Source: an uncultured Lachnospiraceae bacterium (GTDB lineage: Bacteria > Bacillota > Clostridia > Lachnospirales > Lachnospiraceae). From it: a stretch of DNA of 13,482 bases. The stretch lies in NCBI GenBank assembly GCA_947175845.1, contig CAMWOK010000052.1, forward strand, positions 1 through 13,482. Reading direction: 5' to 3'. Shown here piece after piece: positions 7,786 through 13,482 of this stretch. The position numbers were made by a program, and so were the translations under genes. The notes under the pieces are model-generated. The model did not search any database and was not told the DNA's origin. It was given only the letters and a program-made list of their open reading frames with translations. Position 1 is the first letter of the stretch, and each line of letters starts with the position of its first letter.

Positions 7786-9558
7786 ATGGTAGATATCAAA
7801 GCAAAGCCGTTTAACCTGTCGGACGAGGACTGCAGGTGGGTGGAGGACACCATAGCCGGCATGGATATCGACGAGAAGATCGGGCAGTTGTTTTTCAATA
7901 TGGGTTCGTCGCGCACCGAGGACTATCTGAAGATGACGGTGAACGATTACCATATCGGCGGCATCCGCTACAATCCGGGCACGGCGGATGAGATTTACGA
8001 GCAGAACCGCATTCTGCAGGAAAACAGCAAGATTCCGCTGATCATCGCGTGCAACACGGAGAACGGCGGCAACGGCGCCTGCACGGACGGCACGCTGATC
8101 GGAAGCCAGACCAAAATCGGCGCGACCAGAAATACCGACTACGCGTATCAGCTCGGATACATGGCGAACAAGGAGGCGGCTGCAATCGGTTGCAACCTGT
8201 CCTTTGCGCCGGTCAGTGACATTCTGTACAACTGGGAAAATCCGGTCATCGGGCTGCGCACGTACGGAAACGACCCGCAGCGGGTGGCTGACATGGCGAA
8301 GGCGTACATGGACGGCGCGCACGCAAACCCGGGATTTTGCTGTGCTGCAAAGCACTTTCCGGGGGACGGGCTGGACTTCCGCGACCAGCATGTGGCAAAC
8401 AGTGTAAACGACATGAGCTGCGAGGAGTGGGACGAGACGTTCGGCCGCGTCTACAAGACTTTGATAGACAACGGGCTTGAGGCGATTATGGCGGGGCATA
8501 TCATGCAGCCTGCCTACGCGCGCCACTTCAATCCGGATCTCACAGATGACGAGATGATGCCCGCGACGCTCTCGCCGGAGCTGATTCAGGGGCTGCTGCG
8601 CGAAAAACTCGGATTTAACGGGATGGTTTTGACGGACGCGTCGCACATGGTGGGGCTGACCTGCCGCATGAAGCGCAGTGACGTGCTCCCGGCCGCCATC
8701 GCTGCGGGCGTCGACATGTTCCTGTTCTTCAACGAGATGGACGAAGATTTTGCGAGCATGAAGCAGGGGTACCTGGACGGGCGCATCACCGAGGAGCGGC
8801 TCGACGACGCGCTGCACCGCATTCTCGCGCTCAAGGCGCACATGGGACTGCACAGGAAGGCGAAGAGCGCGCTGATGCCGCCGCGGGATCAGGTGCATGA
8901 GATTGTCGGGTGCGAGGCGCATGTCGCCATGCAGAAGGAGATTGCAGACAAGTCCATCACGCTGGTGAAATATAAGGACAAGGACGTTCTGCCCATCACG
9001 CCACAACGCTACAGACGCATAATGATTGTGTATGTGAAAGGGCTGTCCGCGCCGGGGATCGTCTCGCTGTTCGGGGCGAAGAAATCTCCTGCGGAGACGC
9101 TGCGCGACAAGCTGATCGACAAAGGATTTGACGCATTTATCTATGAGAGCCCGATCGAGAAGATGCAGAAGCAGATTCAGGCGGGCGAGAAGCCGGACAT
9201 CAACATGTACTTTGCGGGGAAGACACCGATCAAGGAATTCCGCGAAAATCAGGACTTGATTCTCACGCTGGTGGATATTGCGGGCGGATTCCAGCCGGTT
9301 GCACGCCCGGCGTTTGGCATGACCAAGGGCGGCGGGGAGATTCCGTGGTACGTGTTTGAGCTTCCGGTCGTGGTGGTCGGCGTACAGCACCCGTTCGTGC
9401 TCGCCGACATTCCGCAGGCGCGCACCTACATCAACACCTACGACAGCAATGAGTCTACGCTGGACGCGCTGGTTGCAAAGCTGATGGCGGGCAGGGAGGC
9501 ATTTGTGGGCGAGGACCCGGTGGATTCCTTCTGCGGTATTTTTGATACACGGATATGA
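7786..9558 (+). CDS. Glycoside hydrolase family 3, NagZ-like active site (putative beta-N-acetylhexosaminidase or phosphorylase)
   Basis: Cytoplasmic GH3 protein of 590 residues with no signal peptide. Residues 1-360 are the (beta/alpha)8 domain; 385-590 look like an alpha/beta sandwich domain, so it is longer than stand-alone NagZ (about 340). It carries KHFPGDG at 189-195 and Asp200-Gln-His202, the place where NagZ-type enzymes have the DSH acid/base dyad, and Asp284 in MVLTDASHM as the expected nucleophile. This marks it as nearer the N-acetylglucosaminidase branch than to ordinary beta-glucosidases. Some GH3 enzymes with this His act as phosphorylases, so either hydrolysis or phosphorolysis is possible. 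AAGGAG stands about 10 bases before the ATG. NagZ in cell-wall recycling is the family role, but the uronate genes around it argue for a dietary or host glycan. Confidence 0.85.
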   Translation: MVDIKAKPFNLSDEDCRWVEDTIAGMDIDEKIGQLFFNMGSSRTEDYLKMTVNDYHIGGIRYNPGTADEIYEQNRILQENSKIPLIIACNTENGGNGACTDGTLIGSQTKIGATRNTDYAYQLGYMANKEAAAIGCNLSFAPVSDILYNWENPVIGLRTYGNDPQRVADMAKAYMDGAHANPGFCCAAKHFPGDGLDFRDQHVANSVNDMSCEEWDETFGRVYKTLIDNGLEAIMAGHIMQPAYARHFNPDLTDDEMMPATLSPELIQGLLREKLGFNGMVLTDASHMVGLTCRMKRSDVLPAAIAAGVDMFLFFNEMDEDFASMKQGYLDGRITEERLDDALHRILALKAHMGLHRKAKSALMPPRDQVHEIVGCEAHVAMQKEIADKSITLVKYKDKDVLPITPQRYRRIMIVYVKGLSAPGIVSLFGAKKSPAETLRDKLIDKGFDAFIYESPIEKMQKQIQAGEKPDINMYFAGKTPIKEFRENQDLILTLVDIAGGFQPVARPAFGMTKGGGEIPWYVFELPVVVVGVQHPFVLADIPQARTYINTYDSNESTLDALVAKLMAGREAFVGEDPVDSFCGIFDTRI

Positions 9559-9686
9559 CGGACGCACATGGCCGCATAAGAAAAGCCGCTTTTTGGCGAT
9601 GTGCGGCCGGGGAAGAAACGGCATCAGCCCTGCCGGGAGTGGCGCGGGAGGGCTGGCGCCAGATTTGTATGAGGAGGTAAGAAATT
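9559..9686 (+). promoter_or_regulatory. Structured 128-base leader upstream of uxuA
   Basis: The gap holds several complementary blocks. GGCCGCA (9570-9576) pairs with TGCGGCC (9602-9608), and the neighbouring CGCACAT (9563-9569) pairs with ATGTGCG (9599-9605); the two right arms overlap, so the pairings exclude each other. Further on CAGCCCT (9625-9631) pairs with AGGGCTG (9649-9655), and CTGGCGCCAG (9653-9662) is a perfect palindrome overlapping that arm. The uxuA ribosome site GAGGAGGT is at 9671-9678. No T tract follows any stem, so no intrinsic terminator is evident; processing site, stability element or operator are all possible. Confidence 0.5.
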
Positions 9687-10754
9687 ATGCAGATGACTTT
9701 TCGCTGGTACGGCGAGGGGAACGACAGTATTACGCAGGAGCAGATTAAGCAGATTCCCGGCGTGACGGGTCTTGTCTGGGCGCTGCATGACAAGGCGGCG
9801 GGCGAAGTGTGGGAAGTGGACGAGATTGAAAAGATGCGCCATCAGATAGAGGATCACGGCTTCAACATGGATGTCGTGGAGAGCGTAAATGTCCACGACG
9901 ACATCAAGATCGGGCTGCCGACGCGCGACCAGTATATCGAGAATTACAAGCAGACGTTGCGCAACCTTGCAAAATTCGGAGTCAAGGTGGTGACTTACAA
10001 CTTTATGCCGATCTTCGACTGGACGAGGACAGACCTGTTTCACCCGATGGAGGACGGATCGACGGCGCTGTTTTACGAGAAGGCCAAAATCCAGGAAGAC
10101 TACAAGGAGATGGCGGACTATATCCTGAAAAATCTCCATGGAATGACATTTCCAGGCTGGGAGCCGGAGCGCATGGCCAAGCTCGACGAGCTGTTCGATG
10201 CGTACCGCCCTGTGACGAAGGAGAAGCTCTGGGACAACCTCAAATATTTCCTCGAGGCAATCATGCCGACCTGCCATGAGACAGGTATCAAGATGGCGAT
10301 TCACCAGGATGACCCGCCGTGGGATATCTTTGGGATACCGCGTCTGTTGGTGGACAAGGAGGCGATCGGGCGGTTTCTGTCCATGGTGGACGACGAGTAC
10401 AACTGCCTGTGCCTGTGCTCTGGTTCGCTCGGCGCGAATCCAAAGAATAATGTGCCGGACATCATCCGCACCTACTGCGACCGGATTGCTTTTGCGCATG
10501 TTCGCAATGTGAAGCACTTCCCGAACGGGGACTTCACGGAGGCATCCCACCGCGACGCTGACGGGGATGTGGGCATACTCGAGATCATGCGCGCATACCA
10601 TGACTGCGGTTATGACGGCTACATCCGCCCTGACCACGGCAGGCATATCTGGGGCGAGCAGTGCAGGCCGGGATATGGGCTGTATGACCGCGCGCTGGGC
10701 ATTATGTATATGTGGGGCTGCTGGGATATGCTGGAGCGGGTTGAGAAAAAGTGA
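9687..10754 (+). CDS. uxuA: D-mannonate dehydratase
   Basis: Converts D-mannonate to 2-keto-3-deoxy-D-gluconate and water in glucuronate catabolism; cytoplasmic, needs Mn2+ or Fe2+. The 355 residues match UxuA throughout: FRWYGEGND at the start, VVESVNVHDDIKIG, NYKQTLRNLAKFGVKVVTYN, FDWTRTDL. The expected metal ligands are His206 in AIHQDDPP, Cys244 in LCSGS, His271 in FAHVR and Asp316 in RPDHG. It is about 40 residues shorter than E. coli UxuA, as usual for the short Gram-positive form. GAGGAGGT at 9671-9678 gives the start, after a structured 128-base leader. It is followed by the fructuronate reductase that makes its substrate, so the pair covers two consecutive steps. Identification is firm. 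Confidence 0.96.
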   Translation: MQMTFRWYGEGNDSITQEQIKQIPGVTGLVWALHDKAAGEVWEVDEIEKMRHQIEDHGFNMDVVESVNVHDDIKIGLPTRDQYIENYKQTLRNLAKFGVKVVTYNFMPIFDWTRTDLFHPMEDGSTALFYEKAKIQEDYKEMADYILKNLHGMTFPGWEPERMAKLDELFDAYRPVTKEKLWDNLKYFLEAIMPTCHETGIKMAIHQDDPPWDIFGIPRLLVDKEAIGRFLSMVDDEYNCLCLCSGSLGANPKNNVPDIIRTYCDRIAFAHVRNVKHFPNGDFTEASHRDADGDVGILEIMRAYHDCGYDGYIRPDHGRHIWGEQCRPGYGLYDRALGIMYMWGCWDMLERVEKK

Positions 10755-10815
10755 TGCGAATCTGAGTCCGGTGCAGAATATATCACATTTTAATTAGAAA
10801 GGATGGGTGGTTACA

Positions 10816-11661
10816 ATGATGGATCTGCCATTAAAGATAGATTTTACAGGAAAAGTGGTTGTTGTGACAGGCGCAGGCGGTGTGCTGTGCGGAACGATGG
10901 CAAAGGCGTTTGCGCAGGCGGGCGCGAAGGTGGCTGCGCTCGATCTGAACGAGGAGGCTGTCAGGGCGCTGGCTGACGAATGCAAGGCGGAGGGGCTTAT
11001 CTGCGAGGGCTACAAGGCGAACGTGCTCGAGCTCGACGCGCTGAAACAGGTTCACGATCAGGTGCTGGCGGATTTAGGTCCCTGCGATATCCTGGTGAAT
11101 GGCGCAGGCGGAAACAATCCGCGCGCGACGACGGACAACGAGTACCAGCACGAGGCCGTGGAAGGGCAGAAGACCTTCTTTGACCTGGATCCAAACGGCG
11201 TCGACTTTGTATTCAAGCTGAATTTTCAGGGAACGCTGCTGCCGACACAGGTGTTTGCAAAGGATATGGTGGACAGGAAGGCAGGCTGCATCCTGAATAT
11301 TTCATCCATGAATGCCTATATCCCGCTGACCAAGATTCCGGCGTACTCGGGCGCGAAGGCGGCGGTTTCCAACTTTACGCAGTGGCTTGCGACGCACTTT
11401 GCGGGGACAGGTATCCGCTGCAACGCGATTGCACCTGGATTTCTGGTGTCCAATCAGAACCGCAGGCTTCTGTTTAACGAGGATGGCACGCCGACGGCGC
11501 GCTCCAACAAGATTCTGAGCGGCACGCCCACCGGCCGTTTTGTCGACAGCGAGGAGCTGCTTGGCGGTGTCTTCTTCCTGTGTGACGACAAGGCGGCGAG
11601 CGCGATCACGGGCGTGGTGCTTCCGATAGATGCAGGGTTTGCGGCGTACTCGGGCGTGTGA
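10816..11661 (+). CDS. uxuB: SDR-family D-mannonate oxidoreductase / fructuronate reductase (UxuB-type)
   Basis: Short-chain dehydrogenase of 281 residues, expected to reduce D-fructuronate to D-mannonate with NAD(P)H in the cytoplasm. The Rossmann signature is Thr18-Gly-Ala-Gly-Gly-Val-Leu-Cys-Gly26, the NAG-type motif reads NGAGGNNP at 95, and the catalytic set is Ser164 in NISSMNAY, Tyr177 and Lys181 (YSGAK), followed by RCNAIAPGF. This is the Bacillus YjmF-like SDR form, unrelated in fold to the long-chain E. coli UxuB. The Asp near residue 36 in ALDLN after the second strand suggests preference for NAD(H). Start ATG 10816 is preceded by AAAGGATGGGTGG; a second ATG follows at once and a GTG lies at 10807. 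SDR membership is certain; the substrate is inferred from adjacency to uxuA, 61 bases upstream. Confidence 0.88.
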   Translation: MMDLPLKIDFTGKVVVVTGAGGVLCGTMAKAFAQAGAKVAALDLNEEAVRALADECKAEGLICEGYKANVLELDALKQVHDQVLADLGPCDILVNGAGGNNPRATTDNEYQHEAVEGQKTFFDLDPNGVDFVFKLNFQGTLLPTQVFAKDMVDRKAGCILNISSMNAYIPLTKIPAYSGAKAAVSNFTQWLATHFAGTGIRCNAIAPGFLVSNQNRRLLFNEDGTPTARSNKILSGTPTGRFVDSEELLGGVFFLCDDKAASAITGVVLPIDAGFAAYSGV

Positions 11662-11663
11662 GA

Positions 11664-11685
11664 CGGCACAGCCGCGGATTTTAGA
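11664..11685 (+). terminator. Weak hairpin after the uronate cluster, possible terminator
   Basis: CGGC (11664-11667) pairs with GCCG (11671-11674) around a 3-base loop, followed by CGGATTTT. The stem is only four pairs and the T run is short, so this is a poor terminator; read-through into the next gene is possible. Confidence 0.2.
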
Positions 11686-11715
11686 ACCGAAATTTCATAA
11701 ATAGAAGCTGATACC

Positions 11716-11789
11716 ATGCGTTCCTTACAGCATACACTATAATAATAACCTTTTGTCGAGGGAAAAATAGTGACCTGTAAGGAACGTAT
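11716..11789. repeat. Long inverted repeat spanning promoter and start of the S8 protease gene
   Basis: CGTTCCTTACAG at 11719-11730 is exactly complementary to CTGTAAGGAACG at 11775-11786; with a G.T pair and two more A-T pairs the arms reach 11716 and 11789. The 44-base middle holds a perfect TATAAT (11738-11743), the ribosome site GAGGGA (11758-11763) and the GTG start (11770). The right arm is therefore within the first codons of the gene. Confidence 0.8.
11738..11743 (+). promoter_or_regulatory. Candidate -10 box of the S8 protease gene
   Basis: A perfect TATAAT in AT-rich DNA 27 bases before the GTG start. The -35 position, 17 bases upstream (about 11715-11720), does not resemble TTGACA and falls in the left arm of the inverted repeat. 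Transcription starting near 11750 would give a leader of only about 20 bases. Confidence 0.4.
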
Positions 11790-13482
11790 TTTGTCGAATG
11801 ACTATGCTGACACGCTGGTATATATTTTGCTGCCGGAAGCGTATAATTATGATTTGCCGATCGATTACTGCTATCACCATTTGGCCAATGAGTGGGGTAT
11901 TTTGTATGTGGACCGGACAAGTGCACTGTACAACACGGCGGGGCAGTTCGCATATTCTGTGCTGCCCAAATGCTATGGGCTGATGGAGTGCAGGGCGGCG
12001 CAGGAGCGGAATCTGAACACCCTGAGCCTGGCGGCGTCGGGCATTTTGCAGGTGCAGGGAGAGCCGTTGAATCTGACGGGGAAGAATGTCACGATCGGCG
12101 TGATCGATACGGGAATCCGCTACCAGGACGACGTTTTTAGGGATTTTGCGGGCAGAAGCCGCATAGCGGCCATCTGGGATCAGACCATCCAGACAGGCAC
12201 GCCGCCCAAGGGGTTTGCGTACGGGAGCGAGTACACAAACGAGATGATAAACGAGGCGATCGCGAGCGACAACCCGCTCGCGATCGTCCCGAGCACAGAT
12301 GTGATCGGCCACGGGAGCGTGATGGCGAGTCTTGCCGCGGGGAGTTCTGTCGAGAACGGAAGTTTTACCGGCGCGGCGCCGGACAGCCAGATTGTGGTCG
12401 TCAAGCTTAAAGAGGCGAAACCGTATCTTCGCGAGTACTATAAAATTCCGCCGGGAGTGCCCTGCTACAGCGAGGCGGATATCCTGCAGGCAATCCAGTA
12501 CCTGCAGAAGTATGTGCTGATTCTGACGCGGCCGCTCGTCATCTGTCTTGGCGTCGGAACAAGCTTTGGCGACCACACGGGCGGGAGTATGCTGGGAAAT
12601 TACATTGACTATATCAGTATGCAGAAGAGCCGCGTCGTTGTGACTGCGGGGGGAAACGAGGGGAACGCGTCGCATCACTTTTTCGGAATGCTCAGCGAGC
12701 GTCAGACGTATCAGGATGTGGAGCTGCGCGTCGGGGAAAACGAGAATGGGTTTATTATGGATTTGTGGGGCAATGTGCCGTATTTCTACAATGCGGTGAT
12801 ACGCACGCCCGGCGGGGAGACTGCCCGCTGGAACAATCCGAGAAGCTACATTCCACAGGAATTTACTTTTGTCTATGAGCGGACGCGCGTTGTGATTGAG
12901 TACCAGCTTGTGGAGAGCCTGTCCGGCGCGGAGGTGATCCGGTTCCGGTTTTCTGACCCGACGCCGGGAGTGTGGAACATCCGGATCATCTCGGAGGGGA
13001 GCACGGTCGGCGGGCAGTTCGACATCTGGCTGCCAATCACGGAGTTTCTCTCGTCGGACACGTATTTTCTCCAGCCAAGCCCCTACACGACAATCACGGA
13101 GCCTGGATATGTGGACACGGCGGTGACGGTGGCGTCCTACCAGACCAGCAACAACAGCATCGCAGCCTCCTCGGGCCGCGGTTTTGCCAGGGATAACGCC
13201 ATTGTCCCGGAGATTGCGGCGCCGGGCGTCGATGTTTCAACCCCATACGGTAGCAGGAGCGGAACCAGCGTGGCCGCTGCGATCACGGCGGGCGGCTGCG
13301 CGCAGCTGTTAGAGTGGGCAGTGGTCAACCGAAATGACATTCTCGTCAACTCGGTCAACGTCAAAAATTATCTCATACGCGGCGCCGGGCGGGATGGGTA
13401 TCTGGAGTATCCCAATCGGGAGTGGGGGGCGTATGGCAATATCGTGTCAAGTCAGCAAGGCGCCGGTAAAATCAGGGCCTGC
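11770..13482 (+). CDS. S8-family subtilisin-like serine protease, Csp-like, cut off by window end
   Basis: 571 residues are visible, open to the last base. The triad is complete: Asp113 in GVIDTG, His181 in GHGSVMASLAAG, Ser500 in SGTSVAAA, with Asn296 in TAGGNEGN as oxyanion-hole residue. Residues 1-100 are a pro-region, with no signal peptide at the start. The 319-residue gap from His to Ser is about twice that of subtilisin; residues about 315-460 look like the beta-rich insert (jelly roll) of clostridial Csp germination proteases, whose triad numbering is very similar. Many Clostridia encode several such proteins, so a germination role is not implied. Start is GTG 11770, in frame and 6 bases after GAGGGA; its first residues (ERILSNDYADTL) match the family's usual opening. 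It lies 108 bases beyond uxuB and is probably a separate unit. The family's closing EWGYG appears as EWGAYG. Confidence 0.9.
   Translation, partial: MTCKERILSNDYADTLVYILLPEAYNYDLPIDYCYHHLANEWGILYVDRTSALYNTAGQFAYSVLPKCYGLMECRAAQERNLNTLSLAASGILQVQGEPLNLTGKNVTIGVIDTGIRYQDDVFRDFAGRSRIAAIWDQTIQTGTPPKGFAYGSEYTNEMINEAIASDNPLAIVPSTDVIGHGSVMASLAAGSSVENGSFTGAAPDSQIVVVKLKEAKPYLREYYKIPPGVPCYSEADILQAIQYLQKYVLILTRPLVICLGVGTSFGDHTGGSMLGNYIDYISMQKSRVVVTAGGNEGNASHHFFGMLSERQTYQDVELRVGENENGFIMDLWGNVPYFYNAVIRTPGGETARWNNPRSYIPQEFTFVYERTRVVIEYQLVESLSGAEVIRFRFSDPTPGVWNIRIISEGSTVGGQFDIWLPITEFLSSDTYFLQPSPYTTITEPGYVDTAVTVASYQTSNNSIAASSGRGFARDNAIVPEIAAPGVDVSTPYGSRSGTSVAAAITAGGCAQLLEWAVVNRNDILVNSVNVKNYLIRGAGRDGYLEYPNREWGAYGNIVSSQQGAGKIRAC
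12257..12286. repeat. Perfect 12-bp GC-rich hairpin inside the protease gene
   Basis: CGATCGCGAGCG (12257-12268) and CGCTCGCGATCG (12275-12286) are exact reverse complements around the loop ACAACC. It encodes the stretch AIASDNPLAIVP just before the catalytic His. The arms contain the palindrome GCGATCGC. Confidence 0.85.

Noticed and set aside
7675..9624. 649-codon open frame on the minus strand, opposite the GH3 gene
   Set aside because: It is the mirror of a GC-rich gene with clear GH3 motifs. Its translation is rich in Arg, His and Val, has no recognisable domain, and lacks a ribosome site.
9624..10646. 340-codon minus-strand open frame opposite uxuA
   Set aside because: Same mirror effect; uxuA on the plus strand is unmistakable and the antisense translation has no family features.
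11737..12678. 313-codon minus-strand open frame opposite the S8 protease
   Set aside because: Overlaps the protease start and its triad Asp and His codons. The plus-strand frame has family motifs, the antisense does not.

Overview
The window looks like a chromosomal segment of a Gram-positive anaerobe, most likely a gut Clostridia/Lachnospiraceae-type organism. Coding DNA is fairly GC-rich, intergenic DNA is AT-rich, most ribosome sites are strong AGGAGG types, and the protein families are typical of that group (split ThrE exporter, GPH-family symporter, short UxuA, SDR-type UxuB, Csp-like S8 subtilase). Taxonomy is inferred from family style only.

Layout. (1) 27-1348 (+): a two-gene, translationally coupled ThrE-type threonine/serine exporter (YjjP-like plus YjjB-like). 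(2) 1359-1402: a strong hairpin between convergent genes, a probable bidirectional terminator. (3) 1408-2784 (-): an AraC-family regulator with an odd pentapeptide repeat at its N-terminus. (4) 2785-3135: an AT-rich divergent control region holding repeated motifs that could be the regulator's operators. (5) 3136-11661 (+): a six-gene catabolic cluster: GH2 glycosidase, GPH-type sugar/cation symporter, HAD hydrolase, GH3 glycosidase, mannonate dehydratase (uxuA) and SDR-type fructuronate reductase (uxuB). (6) 11770-window end (+): a Csp-like S8 subtilase that runs off the window, with its own leader.

How the genes may work together. Neither glycosidase has a signal peptide, so an oligosaccharide or glycoside is probably imported by the GPH symporter and hydrolysed inside the cell. 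The uxuB-uxuA pair (fructuronate to mannonate to 2-keto-3-deoxygluconate) says that one released sugar is probably glucuronate. This makes the GH2 enzyme a good candidate beta-glucuronidase, and it carries an Asn-Asn-Lys motif where glucuronidases have their carboxylate-reading NxK. The GH3 enzyme carries the NagZ-type Asp/His dyad of N-acetylhexosaminidases, so the natural substrate may alternate uronic acid and amino sugar. Glucuronate isomerase (uxaC) and the KDG kinase/aldolase are not in the window. No RNA genes, CRISPR arrays or insertion sequences were seen.
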